Source: Bacteroidales bacterium
GTDB taxonomy: Bacteria > Bacteroidota > Bacteroidia > Bacteroidales > UBA932
Assembly: GCA_015060325.1 (NCBI GenBank)
Contig: SUYQ01000007.1
Location: 1 to 64,000, forward strand
Length of the DNA stretch: 64,000 nt
Direction of reading: 5' to 3'
Shown here: piece after piece, positions 21,231-30,377 of the stretch
Position numbering within the stretch: position 1 is the stretch's first letter
How the letters are laid out: each line of letters begins with the position of its first letter
The notes under the pieces: generated by a model
Seen by the model: the letters and a program-made list of their open reading frames with translations, nothing else
Told to the model about the DNA's origin: nothing
The model's database searches: none
Made by a program: the position numbers and the translations under genes

Positions 21231-22613
21231 ATGGAAATAATATCAATCTACAATAAATTCAAGGAGTGCGGCACCGTCACAACCGACACCCGCACGCTGA
21301 AGGGTGGCGAAATGTTCTTCGCCCTGAAGGGAGAAAACTTCGACGGCAACGAGTATGCCCTCAAGGCTCTCGAACTTGGCGCCAGATATGCAGTTGTGAA
21401 CAAGTCGGCCTCAGTGGCTGCTTCAGATGACCCACGTCTGGTCAAGGTGGACGACACCCTGAAGACGCTTCAGGAGCTTGCTCGTTGGCACAGATCCATG
21501 ATTTTTGTCGATGGCCATCATCTTCCGGTCGTTGCCCTGACCGGCACCAACGGCAAGACCACCACAAAGGAACTTATCCGTGCTGTTCTGTCATCGAAAT
21601 ATAATGTGACTGCCACAGAGGGAAATCTCAACAACAGCATCGGAGTGCCTTTGACCTTGCTCAAGGTGACTTCTGAAACGCAGATAGCTGTGGTGGAGAT
21701 GGGAGCCAGTCACCCTGGAGACATCAAGGAACTTGTGGATGTCGCTCTGCCGAACTACGGACTTATAACCAATGTCGGTAAGGCACATCTTCTTGGTTTC
21801 GGAAGTTTCGAAGGAGTGAAGGCGACAAAGGGGGAGTTGTACGATTACCTTCGCAGGACGGCAGATAAGGCATTCATAAATGTGGATAATCCTCATCTCT
21901 GCAAGATGGCATCGGACAGGAACATGCAGCACGATCCGGAGCGTTCGGAGTCGCTTCTGATTCCGTACGGCCTTGAATATCAAGGTGCTCAGGTGCTTCC
22001 ATCCTCAGCAGAGGAACCGTTCCTTCGTATAGAACTTGACGGCCGTATAATCAGAACAAACCTGGTCGGTTCATATAATGCTGATAACGTGATGGCAGCC
22101 CTTGCTGTCGGTGCCCAGTTCGGTGTTTCTCTTGAAGACGCTATCAAGGCAATTGAGGCTTATGTACCTTCGAACAACCGTTCGCAGATGACCCGCACAG
22201 AGAGAAATACCTTGATTGTAGATGCCTACAATGCCAACCCTACCAGCATGGCGGCTGCTTTGGACAACTTCTCGAATGTCTCTGCTGACTGCAAGGTTGC
22301 GCTTCTGGGTGATATGCTGGAACTCGGTGAGGATTCACTTGCAGAACACGAGGCCGTAATCCGTTCAGTGGCATCCAGAAATCTTTCGGCAGCATTCTTT
22401 GTCGGAAAGGAATTCATTGCAGCTTCGGAAGCATTGTCACAAGATTCTGGCCTGGCTGGTTCTGTTGACGCAGACAATCCGGTCTGTATGAAGTTCTTTA
22501 CGTCATCTGACGAACTTGCCACATATCTTGCTGACAATCCCCTTTGCGGAGCCACGATCCTGATCAAAGGCTCCCGCGGCACCCGTATGGAGAAAGTCAT
22601 CCCTGTTCTCTAG
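21231..22613 (+). CDS. murF: UDP-MurNAc-tripeptide:D-Ala-D-Ala ligase
   Basis: 460 residues. It adds D-Ala-D-Ala to the peptidoglycan precursor. The ATP-binding motif GTNGKTTTKE, the VVEMGASHPGDI segment and the later DAYNANPTSM substrate motif are typical of MurF rather than the other Mur ligases. It stands alone, away from the dcw cluster, as in many Bacteroidales. A complete hairpin repeat lies just upstream. Confidence 0.95.
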   Translation: MEIISIYNKFKECGTVTTDTRTLKGGEMFFALKGENFDGNEYALKALELGARYAVVNKSASVAASDDPRLVKVDDTLKTLQELARWHRSMIFVDGHHLPVVALTGTNGKTTTKELIRAVLSSKYNVTATEGNLNNSIGVPLTLLKVTSETQIAVVEMGASHPGDIKELVDVALPNYGLITNVGKAHLLGFGSFEGVKATKGELYDYLRRTADKAFINVDNPHLCKMASDRNMQHDPERSESLLIPYGLEYQGAQVLPSSAEEPFLRIELDGRIIRTNLVGSYNADNVMAALAVGAQFGVSLEDAIKAIEAYVPSNNRSQMTRTERNTLIVDAYNANPTSMAAALDNFSNVSADCKVALLGDMLELGEDSLAEHEAVIRSVASRNLSAAFFVGKEFIAASEALSQDSGLAGSVDADNPVCMKFFTSSDELATYLADNPLCGATILIKGSRGTRMEKVIPVL

Positions 22614-22670
22614 CATCCTCTTTACGTTTTAGTGGCGCATAACCACTTGTGTTACAATACTTTATATAGT

Positions 22671-22700
22671 GCTGCGTGCTCCCTTTGGGGAGCACGCAGC
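22671..22700. terminator. 13-bp hairpin between convergent murF and PAP2 genes
   Basis: 22671-22683 (gctgcgtgctccc) pairs perfectly with 22688-22700, loop of 4. No T run follows, but the position between converging genes fits a shared transcription end. It is enclosed by an imperfect inverted repeat, 22631-22643 against 22728-22740 (11 of 13 positions). Confidence 0.6.
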
Positions 22701-22775
22701 TTCTGTGAAGCAGCTGATTGACAGGCAGTTATGTGCCACCACTGCGGCAGGTCTTTTGAGGATGCGTCAGGCTTA

Positions 22776-23429
22776 TCAGCGGATTTTCTGGGAAAGGAAG
22801 GTGGCGAGGCGGGCGAAGGCGTAGCCGGCAGCCAGGCCGATCAGTCCGCCGACCAGGACGTCTCCCAGATAGTGCTTGCCGACGAATACGCGGCTGATAG
22901 CTACCAATGGAGCCCAAATGAACATCCATATGCCGTAGGCCTTCAGCCATGATGGCATGCGGTATAGGGTTTTCTTCCCGTCTGCTATCAAGACCGCAGA
23001 ACTACTATGTTGGCAGTTTTGTAGCCCCAATATACGTTTAAGTGCAATAAAAGTGCAGGTGGCAAGTCCGAAGGCATTGGCAGCATGTGCAGAGAAGAAG
23101 CTGTAGCTGGTTGAACCTTTTTCCAGAACGTTGAGCCCGTTGCCCAGCATGAAGGCGTCATTGAGCGGTCTTACACGTCCGACAGCATCTTTGATCAGAT
23201 TGGAGAACTGGTCGCAGAAGCCGAATGTCAGTCCTGCAGCGAGTACGACAATCAGGCCTTTCTTCCAGCCGAGTTTCCATATCAGAAGTGCCACGATGAG
23301 TACATACATGGGAATCCATGCAGGAACATCAGACAGAAACTGCCAGACGGGATCCGTCAATGACGAATCCCAACTGTTTATCTCAAGGGTGACTGCTTGG
23401 TCGAATTTATGAATTTCTTGCCAGATCAT
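22776..23429 (-). CDS. PAP2-family membrane phosphatase
   Basis: 217 residues from ATG 23429; the 13 codons upstream of it are translated hairpin repeat and should be left out. Several membrane helices. The three phosphatase motifs are present: KDAVGRVRP, a YSFFSAHAA version of the PSGH motif, and SRVFVGKHYLGDV. Such enzymes remove phosphate from undecaprenyl pyrophosphate, phosphatidate or lipid A; the substrate cannot be fixed. A complete hairpin repeat ends 2 nt before the start codon. Confidence 0.88.
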   Translation of the reverse strand: MIWQEIHKFDQAVTLEINSWDSSLTDPVWQFLSDVPAWIPMYVLIVALLIWKLGWKKGLIVVLAAGLTFGFCDQFSNLIKDAVGRVRPLNDAFMLGNGLNVLEKGSTSYSFFSAHAANAFGLATCTFIALKRILGLQNCQHSSSAVLIADGKKTLYRMPSWLKAYGIWMFIWAPLVAISRVFVGKHYLGDVLVGGLIGLAAGYAFARLATFLSQKIR

Positions 23430-23431
23430 AT

Positions 23432-23467
23432 AGATTTCTCCACTCACTACGTTCGGTCGAAATGACA
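23432..23467 (-). repeat. hairpin repeat abutting the PAP2 start
   Basis: Complete type-A copy on the minus strand. Relative to the common copy it has CC/GG in place of one GC/GC step, AC/GT at the apex and a GTA loop: two compensated stem changes in one copy. It lies between obgE and the PAP2 gene, pointing to the latter. Confidence 0.9.
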
Positions 23468-23476
23468 AGCTTGGGC

Positions 23477-24538
23477 CTAACCTACTGTGATTTCGTTGTC
23501 ATCGCCCGGAAAGAGAATGACCGGAGCCTCTTCCTCTACAGGCATTTCCTTCTGGAGTGACTCCCAGAGCATATCCTTCAGCTCCTTGAGGCCTTCCTGA
23601 GTGAATGAGGAAATGAAAACATGAGGTATGTCTTCCGGCAGGGTCTGTGCAATCTCGCCCTTGAGCTGCTCATCCAGCATGTCTGACTTGGTGATTGCAA
23701 GTACACGGTCCTTCACGAGAAGTTCAGGATTGTATTCGCGAAGCTCGTTGAGCAGTACCTCATACCCTTCGCGGATGTCATCCTGGTCTGCCGCTACCAT
23801 GAATAGCAGGATCGAGTTGCGCTCTATATGTCTGAGGAATCGCATTCCTATGCCCTTTCCTTCGTGCGCACCCTCGATAATCCCGGGGATATCAGCCATA
23901 ACGAATGACTTGTCGTCGTAGTAGCTCACGATTCCTAGATTTGGTTCAAGAGTGGTGAAAGGGTAGTCTGCAATCTTCGGACGGGCAGCTGAAACTGTGG
24001 AGAGCAGGGTAGACTTGCCTGCATTAGGGAATCCTACCAGACCGACATCAGCAAGAAGCTTCAGCTCGAGTATGAACCAGCCTTCTTCAAACGGTTCTCC
24101 TGGCTGAGAGTAGCGTGGCGTCTGGTTTGTAGCTGTCTTGAAGTTGTTGTTTCCGAGACCTCCGCGGCCGCCCTTCACGAGGATTCTCTCTTCGTTCGGC
24201 TCCACAAGCTCAAAAAGTATCTCTCCTGTCTCGGCATTCTTTGCCACTGTTCCAAGCGGAACATCAAGGATGATGTCCTCACCGTTCTTTCCGTGCTGGA
24301 GCTGTCCGCTGCCGGCTCCGCCGTGCTCGGCCATGATATGCTTGCGGTATTTCAGGTGGATCAGAGTCCAGAACTGCGGATTCGCCCTCAGGATGATGTG
24401 GCCTCCACGTCCTCCGTCTCCTCCGTCAGGACCTCCCTTCGGAATATATTTCTCCCTCCTCATATGCGTAGAACCCGCACCGCCATTGCCCGAGCGGCAA
24501 TATATCTTTACATAGTCTATGAAATTGCTGTCTGCCAT
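23477..24538 (-). CDS. obgE: Obg-family GTPase
   Basis: 353 residues. Ribosome-assembly and stress GTPase. The glycine-rich Obg fold comes first ([20 protein letters not shown]), then the G domain with G1 [10 protein letters not shown]3 DIPGIIEGA and G4 TKSD. The C-terminus is short and acidic. In many Bacteroidales obgE sits beside hpt and adk; here those two genes are at 38476-39591, about 14 kb away, with the accessory island in between. A -7 candidate TATCTTTG lies at 24570-24563. Confidence 0.95.
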   Translation of the reverse strand: MADSNFIDYVKIYCRSGNGGAGSTHMRREKYIPKGGPDGGDGGRGGHIILRANPQFWTLIHLKYRKHIMAEHGGAGSGQLQHGKNGEDIILDVPLGTVAKNAETGEILFELVEPNEERILVKGGRGGLGNNNFKTATNQTPRYSQPGEPFEEGWFILELKLLADVGLVGFPNAGKSTLLSTVSAARPKIADYPFTTLEPNLGIVSYYDDKSFVMADIPGIIEGAHEGKGIGMRFLRHIERNSILLFMVAADQDDIREGYEVLLNELREYNPELLVKDRVLAITKSDMLDEQLKGEIAQTLPEDIPHVFISSFTQEGLKELKDMLWESLQKEMPVEEEAPVILFPGDDNEITVG

Positions 24539-24562
24539 AATGCTTTTCTAAGTATCCGGACG

Positions 24563-24570
24563 CAAAGATA
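24563..24570 (-). promoter_or_regulatory. candidate obgE -7 element
   Basis: TATCTTTG on the minus strand, 25 bp upstream of the obgE ATG. No clean -33 box at the expected spacing. Confidence 0.45.
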
Positions 24571-24617
24571 ACGATTCTTTCCGATACTGAAACACACTGA
24601 ATGACTTTCCATTATCT

Positions 24618-25594
24618 ATTTTACAACCTCGCCCCGACAGCCAACAGACCATCGGGGCGAGCATAAATAGGGAAGTCGCATACAGAGATTGCTCTCCAGC
24701 AGCATCCTCCTTCAGAGAAACCACAGCAAGCATCTCACCTGACTTCTCTCCAGTAACAGTGTTCACAAAGAAGTACTTCATGAATACCTTAGGAGCAGCA
24801 GATGTAGGAACACCGTTCTTCTCATCGTACGCAGTCTTGAGGTCGTACTCCTCACAAACTGCCTCAAGCGGTTCGCCAATCTGCGAAGCTTTACTATATG
24901 CACGGCTGATACCGTTTTGCAGATTGCACTCAAGGCCATAGATTCACCTGTAAAGCCGGTGTTTTTGTCCAGCCAATAGAATTCGCAGAAATACTTTTTC
25001 CCGGATTCCAAGGTGAAACCTTTGACTTCGGTATATAGTTCCGTCAGTTCCGCATCTCCATATTCGGGTTCAAGACCAGGAGAGATGATTACTGTCTGAC
25101 CCCTATCCGGAAGATACTCCAGGACTGAGGGCCGGCGACGTCTTGAACACGAGAACGTGACTTTCGGAAGGCTGCTGCAGACCGGTGAAGATTATTACCT
25201 CTGGATAGATCCAAAGGTCGTCATAAAGCACTTCGGGAATATCATTCATGTATGCTGGTGCATCCGTCATGAGAGGCTCTCCGACCATCTGAAGGTTGGA
25301 ATTGATGCGGACAAAAGCGTTGTGGGCTGTCATTTCTGCTGCGGTACCCAATGTGGAGATGCCTTTCATCTTCTCTGCGAGTCTGCCCCAGGCTGACATC
25401 TGGAGGTCGGAGAGTTTCTTATAGGAACGCGAGATTGATGACAGACGATTACGGGATACAGCCTGTGCCGGGGTTACAGACTTGGAATGCTGCGCCTTGC
25501 TTGAGAGGACGTTCCTGCCTTTGACATTCCTGGCAGTGACTCCCTTTGCAGATCCGGCAAAATCATTGAACGCGATAGACGGCTTTACTATCAT
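24618..25594 (-). pseudogene. frameshifted hypothetical gene (DUF6266-like pattern)
   Basis: From ATG 25594 the reading frame is intact for 163 codons, then breaks. After a shift near 25115-25140 the frame continues (QTVIISPGLEPEYG ... FCEFYWLDKNTG); after a second near 24915-24925, where TGCAAAACGGT has probably lost one A, it continues (NGISRAYSKASQIGEPLE ... KYFFVNTVTGEKSG). A third shift near 24680 would restore an ending PDGLLAVGARL and a stop at 24618-24620. The N-terminal part (TPAQAVSRNRLSSISRSYKK) recalls a Bacteroidetes family of unknown function I know as DUF6266. A hairpin (24628-24637 with 24652-24661) overlaps the old 3' end. Decay or sequencing error cannot be separated here. 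Confidence 0.6.
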
Positions 25595-25720
25595 AGCATA
25601 AGATATTACATTTCACTCAATTACAGAGGCAAATGTAATATTCCGATCATACAATCCAAATTCCTGCAGAGTTTTCGCTGAAATTTGCCATTGTCTAAAG
25701 CAAAATATTATACAAATTAA

Positions 25721-25756
25721 AAAAACGCATACAAGTCATAGACTGCATGCGTTTTT
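25721..25756 (-). terminator. Rho-independent terminator of the BspA-like gene
   Basis: AAAAACGCAT (25721-25730) pairs with ATGCGTTTTT (25747-25756), with an inner agtc/gact stem. A-rich on one side and T-rich on the other, 19 nt beyond the stop. Confidence 0.85.
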
Positions 25757-25774
25757 AAAACAAATGGTTAATTG

Positions 25775-28726
25775 TTAATCAAATTCGTAGCCTTCTACAT
25801 ATTCACTATATGGTTTATCATCTGAATAGCCTCCATAGTATTGTTCCCAATCTTCTTTGTATCTATTGAGAGAATATAGAGGCACATAAATAATACATTT
25901 TAAAGGACTTGCATAAGAGTAATGAAATACATATATGGATGAAATGCTGTTATGTCCTTTTCCTTCAAGCTCTTCGTAAAAACTACCATACAAGACAGGA
26001 GGGGTAGTGGCTTTAATATACACCTCTGATAAGGTTGCATTATCATAGAAAGCTCCACCTCCAATTGTTGCAATATTTTTACCTATTGTGACTTTTCGAA
26101 GTCCATCACACTGACTGAACGTGGCTTCCCCAATTTTAATAACATTGTCAGGAATCAGTATTTCCGTAAGGCCGTCGCAATTCCAGAAAGCCCAATCTCC
26201 GATTGATGTTATATTCTCTCCCAAAGAGATGGTTTTCAGCAAACTGCATTCTGCGAAAGCAGCAGATTCAATTGTGATGACGCTATTCGGAATTACAATA
26301 CTAGTTAAGCCATTGCAGTTATGAAATGCCTTTGAACCTATTGTAGTAATTCCCTCCGGAATAGAAATATCACGCAACGAGGTACATCCATTAAAGGCAT
26401 TATCTCCAATGTATGTCGTGTTATTTGACAGAAGTACATTTGCTAGAGACGTACATCCGCTAAACAATGACGATTCAACAGATGCGACATTATCCGGCAT
26501 ATCAAATTCACGTAGTGATGTACAATTATTGAAAGCCGAAGCTCCAATGAAGTTTACATTGGCAGGTACATTAATTGACGATAGCGATGAGCATCCAGCG
26601 AAAGCAGATTCGCCAATCGATGTAATTGTTTCAGGCATGTTTACATCGGACAGGGATTTACATCCATTAAATGCATTAGCCCCAATAGAAGTTACGCTTT
26701 CCGGTAATATTATGCTGGTAAGTGTTTCGCAATTGGAAAAACTGGATATTCCAATAAGGGTTATGCTACCTTCAAACTTAATCACACCTTTACCGTTTGA
26801 ATATGAATTTGTCAGGTACGGACTACCAAATCCTCCTGATTGAGTCAGTTCCAACTTTGTGCCCGTTGTTGTGGTATACCATATCTCGTTATTTGGTTGT
26901 CCTCCTGCCTGATTGATGATATAATCAACTCCAAATTTTCCGTCTGGTGATTCAACACGAACTGTTGCACTTCTTGATGTGGATTTGTTGTTCTCGCTTA
27001 CATATATTTGGATTGAACCATATTGCATAGTACTTTTTGTAGATGGGACAACAGAAATCCAACTTTGTGCTGAGGCTGGAATATTTGCAACACATTCAAG
27101 ATTTGATAAGAATTCCAGATTTGCATATCCGCCATTTTTAGGTATATCCATTACAGCCTCATCATAAATCTTGAGTCCGGCGACTTCAAACTCAATGCTT
27201 TTCATGATGATTTTGTTCCCATTAGATACAAATACGATGATTTTGTTCTCTGCATCAACGGTTTGTCCGACAGCCAACTCAATATTTCCGTTCAGATTAG
27301 TGTCGTCATTTGGAACTACACGTGCAGTCATGTTATCAGAAGACATAACCTCAATCTCGACCTTATCTGTACCAGTAGTTACCTTATAGCCAATACTATA
27401 TGTTGTCTCCGGTATCAGTAACTGATTTAAGTCATCTTCGTCAAAAGTTATTGACAAATTATATGTTTTAGCAATGGTTATTACATGTCCGTCTGACATT
27501 TCCATATAGACATTGTCATTGTCCTGTGTAATAGATTTGAATAATGAATCACCGGGTTCACCTTGGGCTTTATTTAGTTTTACCCATGTCACTCCGTTGT
27601 TGTAAGAGATATACCAATACGATTCTTCTATCTTGAATTGAGGGGTGATTGCATCCGTTCCATCAATTCCATGTACGCGAATCTTTTCACCGCTTTCATC
27701 TAAAAGCCATTCGCCATCAAGAGTCCAGTATAAGACGTTGTCGGTATAATATTTCGCTCCTATTACTGGAGCCACACCATTAGTGCCGTCCAGACCATCT
27801 TTCCCGTGATATATGGTAATGGATCCGGATTTTGCAAATGTTATAGTATATCCGATCTGTATTCCATCTTCAACCAATGGCGTACAACTCGTTATATAGT
27901 CGTTGTTCTGAAGTGCAGCAACGATGGTTTGCAAAGATTCAATATTACCATTCATTTGATTGCACATGGTTAGGAGTTCTTCAAATGCATACCATGTAGG
28001 TATTTTAATTTGCGTTCCATCAGCGAGAGTGAATATAACATAATCTTCATTAGAAGTATCTACATTTTGAAAGAATGAATCGCCATCTGTTCCATCAATT
28101 CCGTCCTTCCCATCCTCTCCAGATGCATTCCCAAGTCGTGTCCATGATTGGCCATTATCATATGATACATACCAAAATCCGTCTTCGATTTTGAGTTGCG
28201 GGGTGACACCATCTTTGCCATTTGCTCCATTCTGGCCATTCGTACCGTCGATTCCGTCATTCCCATCTGCTCCATCATTGCCATCAACACCTTGAGCCTT
28301 TATCTTATTGCCACCGTTGTCTAACAGCCATTCTCCATCGAGTGTCCAGTAATATATCCCATCGTTATCCTGTTTTACTCCGATGATAGGAGTTGATCCA
28401 TTCACTCCATCCCTACCATCTGCTCCATTTTTACCATGATAGATTGTGATAGGTGCAGATTTCGTAAATGAAATTGTATATCCAATAATCTTATCAGACT
28501 CCGTTATAGGAGCGACTGAGGTGATATAATCATTACTTTGTAAGGCGTAAACAATAGTTTGTAACGACAGAATATTTGCATTCATCTGTCTGCATTGTTC
28601 TTCAACTATTGTAATACGACTTTCATGATCATCGAGTTTGTCCCAAATTTTGGAGTCGTCGAATTCTTGGCTGCAACTTATGGCAACCAGTGCAGCAGTA
28701 AGTAAATAAGTAATCGTTCTTCTCAT
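25775..28726 (-). CDS. BspA-like surface lipoprotein (DUF4988, collagen-like, BACON, LRR_5)
   Basis: 983 residues from ATG 28726; the 12 codons above it lack a signal sequence. A lipoprotein signal ends before Cys18 (AALVAISC). Then come two copies of a module with coiled-coil start (QTIVYALQSNDYIT, QTIVAALQNNDYIT) and short collagen-like Gly-X-Y runs (KNGADGRDGVNG; NDGIDGTNGQNGANGKDG), the DUF4988/PL29-lyase N-terminal pattern. A BACON-like domain follows (MDIPKNGGYANLEF ... INQAGG, about residues 520-610), then nine or so LRR_5 repeats of the CTSLRDISIPEGITTIG kind. Such proteins are displayed on the outer membrane and bind host or polymer ligands; the ligand is unknown. It stands alone in the island with a clear terminator. 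Confidence 0.85.
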   Translation of the reverse strand: MRRTITYLLTAALVAISCSQEFDDSKIWDKLDDHESRITIVEEQCRQMNANILSLQTIVYALQSNDYITSVAPITESDKIIGYTISFTKSAPITIYHGKNGADGRDGVNGSTPIIGVKQDNDGIYYWTLDGEWLLDNGGNKIKAQGVDGNDGADGNDGIDGTNGQNGANGKDGVTPQLKIEDGFWYVSYDNGQSWTRLGNASGEDGKDGIDGTDGDSFFQNVDTSNEDYVIFTLADGTQIKIPTWYAFEELLTMCNQMNGNIESLQTIVAALQNNDYITSCTPLVEDGIQIGYTITFAKSGSITIYHGKDGLDGTNGVAPVIGAKYYTDNVLYWTLDGEWLLDESGEKIRVHGIDGTDAITPQFKIEESYWYISYNNGVTWVKLNKAQGEPGDSLFKSITQDNDNVYMEMSDGHVITIAKTYNLSITFDEDDLNQLLIPETTYSIGYKVTTGTDKVEIEVMSSDNMTARVVPNDDTNLNGNIELAVGQTVDAENKIIVFVSNGNKIIMKSIEFEVAGLKIYDEAVMDIPKNGGYANLEFLSNLECVANIPASAQSWISVVPSTKSTMQYGSIQIYVSENNKSTSRSATVRVESPDGKFGVDYIINQAGGQPNNEIWYTTTTGTKLELTQSGGFGSPYLTNSYSNGKGVIKFEGSITLIGISSFSNCETLTSIILPESVTSIGANAFNGCKSLSDVNMPETITSIGESAFAGCSSLSSINVPANVNFIGASAFNNCTSLREFDMPDNVASVESSLFSGCTSLANVLLSNNTTYIGDNAFNGCTSLRDISIPEGITTIGSKAFHNCNGLTSIVIPNSVITIESAAFAECSLLKTISLGENITSIGDWAFWNCDGLTEILIPDNVIKIGEATFSQCDGLRKVTIGKNIATIGGGAFYDNATLSEVYIKATTPPVLYGSFYEELEGKGHNSISSIYVFHYSYASPLKCIIYVPLYSLNRYKEDWEQYYGGYSDDKPYSEYVEGYEFD

Positions 28727-28797
28727 AATAATGTGATTTATGGTACTATCCTTAATTACCATTCTGCTCCTTATGGTATTGGCGTTACATTAAGAAA

Positions 28798-28980
28798 GTG
28801 TGGAGCAGTTCTCCGTTTATTCGAATAGAGGTTCTGGAATACCTTTGCTGAAATAAACGAACACATTACTCCACACCCATATCGTATGAGTATTAAACGC
28901 ATACAAATACAGATGATGAGTGCTGTCGTTCACCCTCAGCATTGAATTTTCCAGATTCCTATTCGAGGTAAAAGCGAAAC
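28798..28980. other. two diverged inverted hairpin copies upstream of the surface lipoprotein
   Basis: 28798-28805 pairs with 28869-28876 and 28814-28821 pairs with 28852-28859, giving a nested hairpin. Its loop core (28821-28839) recurs inverted at 28949-28966 (tcgaatag and ctggaa shared), and the flanks also match loosely. In the second copy the arms have changed but still partly pair. The stretch 28763-29122 otherwise holds no gene. Confidence 0.45.
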
Positions 28981-29122
28981 ACTTTCATCAAAATATGTGA
29001 CACATTGGAATACAATATTCCCAAGTGTGTGACAAAGTTAGAAAAAAAACATAAACATTAGTACTCTAATGATTTCTTCAAAAAGAAAGACAGAAATAGA
29101 TTATAATTCAAATTATCTGAAT

Positions 29123-29259
29123 TCAGACCTTAAATCTCACAGAAATCTGCTGTTCCCGGCTCCGGTAGCCTGTTTGGGAGTCGATGAGGAAGTATCTGAT
29201 GTGTGCCTGGTATTGTTGCTGTAGGTACACATTGATAGACACCGTCACCGGTTACCGCA
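29123..29259 (-). pseudogene. possible 3' gene fragment
   Basis: An open minus-strand frame of about 44 codons ends at TGA 29123-29125 and is opened by an upstream in-frame stop, without a start codon. The peptide (PVTVSINVYLQQQYQAHIRY, then FLIDSQTGYRSREQQ) reads like the end of a real protein rather than random translation. Probably a remnant of a deleted neighbour of the lipoprotein gene. Too short to identify. Confidence 0.3.
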
Positions 29260-29350
29260 ATCTGGCTCAAGATCTTGCGTTTGGCTTACAAATTTCGGAG
29301 AGTTAGGCAGTTTTCTATAATTGACCCGATAATTTGGTACAAAAATTCGT

Positions 29351-29358
29351 TATATTTG
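29351..29358 (+). promoter_or_regulatory. candidate -7 element of the DUF3990 cassette
   Basis: TATATTTG, 26 bp before the first ATG of the three-gene cassette. A TTTG at 29333-29336 is too close (14 nt) to be a normal -33 box. Confidence 0.45.
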
Positions 29359-29384
29359 CCTTTGTTAACAAATGTTGAGGAATT

Positions 29385-29600
29385 ATGAGCGCTGATCAAT
29401 TAGATTTTGTAACCTTTTGCATAGGCAATTTGTCGATAAGACTTAATATGCCTCAGAAGGTTGTGTACATAAAGCTCAAAGAAAGTGGTATACTTGATGA
29501 TTATATTGTCAAGGGGTATGACGTCCTCCATACATTCGGTAAGGAATACTTGATGAATGACTTGATTGATTACATGCAGGAGAAAGGAGCATTGTCATGA
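29385..29600 (+). CDS. DUF3791-type small protein
   Basis: 71 residues. The pattern of an N-terminal helix (FVTFCIGNLSIRLNMPQKVV), then LKESGILDDYIVKGYDVLHT and a C-terminal helix matches what I know as DUF3791. No catalytic motif. Its last codons overlap the next gene by 4 nt (ATGA), so translation of the two is coupled. In DUF3791/DUF3990 gene pairs the small protein is the natural antitoxin or immunity candidate; that role is inference. Confidence 0.75.
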   Translation: MSADQLDFVTFCIGNLSIRLNMPQKVVYIKLKESGILDDYIVKGYDVLHTFGKEYLMNDLIDYMQEKGALS

Positions 29601-30070
29601 TACTATACCACACCTCATACATGGTTGTTGAGCAACCTGACCTTGAACACTCAAGAGATTATCTGGATTTCGGAAAAGGTTTCTACCTGACTTCCTTGCG
29701 TCATCAGGCGGTTCTATATTCAGAAAGGTTCTTCTTGAGAGGACGACAGGCATTCCTTGGTGAATATAATCTTTCTGATGCATATGTTGACTTGTCTATC
29801 AAGACATTTGATGCTTACGATGAGGAATGGCTTGACTTTGTCTTTCAGTGTCGTAAAGGGGAGGATAAGTCAGAGTATGACATCGTAATTGGCGGTATTG
29901 CTGACGATAAGATTTTCAGGACCATCGATCTCTACTTTGCGGGTGACATCTCAAAGGATGAGGCTCTTAAGCGCCTCAAATATGAAAAGCCGAATAACCA
30001 GTATTGCCTTAGAACCCAAAGAGCAATCGACTTGCTCACATTCAAATCTGCAGAGGAGATCATAAAATGA
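29597..30070 (+). CDS. DUF3990 protein, predicted ADP-ribosyltransferase fold
   Basis: 157 residues. The N-terminus ILYHTS (His5) and the segment DFGKGFYLTS (Tyr30) have the spacing of the H and Y of H-Y-[E/Q] ADP-ribosyltransferases; AVLYSERF follows as the usual helix. Further on, YDIVIGGIADDKIF and NNQYCLRTQRAIDLL are hallmark DUF3990 stretches, the second placing a conserved Gln where the third catalytic residue is expected. Likely a NAD-using modifier, plausibly a toxin. Overlaps the small genes on both sides by 4 nt, forming a tight cassette. Target unknown. Confidence 0.75.
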   Translation: MILYHTSYMVVEQPDLEHSRDYLDFGKGFYLTSLRHQAVLYSERFFLRGRQAFLGEYNLSDAYVDLSIKTFDAYDEEWLDFVFQCRKGEDKSEYDIVIGGIADDKIFRTIDLYFAGDISKDEALKRLKYEKPNNQYCLRTQRAIDLLTFKSAEEIIK

Positions 30071-30285
30071 TGGATGACTCAAAATATATAATCATTCAAG
30101 CCAAGAACGCCAGAATTATTGCGATACTGGCGGAGAAATTTGGCGGTTCTCTTGATAAGGCGATAGATGTCTTTTATCATTCGGTAACCGCTCAGATGAT
30201 TCAGGATGGCGTTGCCGACTTGCATTGCAGGAGTGATCATTACCTTGCAGAGGAAATTTATAGAGAATACGCAGAAACTTCATGA
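30067..30285 (+). CDS. Second DUF3791-like small protein
   Basis: 72 residues. Pattern AKNARIIAILAEKFGGSLDK ... GVADLHCRSDHYLAEEIYRE resembles a second branch of small proteins paired with DUF3990. It shares the general layout of the first small protein but little sequence identity. Starts 4 nt before the DUF3990 stop. The two small flanking proteins may bind the same enzyme or serve as antitoxin and adaptor (inference). Confidence 0.65.
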   Translation: MMDDSKYIIIQAKNARIIAILAEKFGGSLDKAIDVFYHSVTAQMIQDGVADLHCRSDHYLAEEIYREYAETS

Positions 30286-30377
30286 TTGAGAACTTCTACT
30301 CCCTCAACTGATTGATGTTCATCCAACAATCCCTTCTTGGACTCTAACTGGACTCCATGACGATTTTTAACGGTTTC

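Noticed and set aside
22776..23468. Longer PAP2 start (MSFRPNVV)
   Set aside because: These codons are translated hairpin repeat; ATG 23429 begins the natural membrane protein.
28821..28966. Active invertible promoter
   Set aside because: Arms match only about 14 of 19 positions with an indel, and no site-specific recombinase gene is in the window; kept only as a finding on structure.
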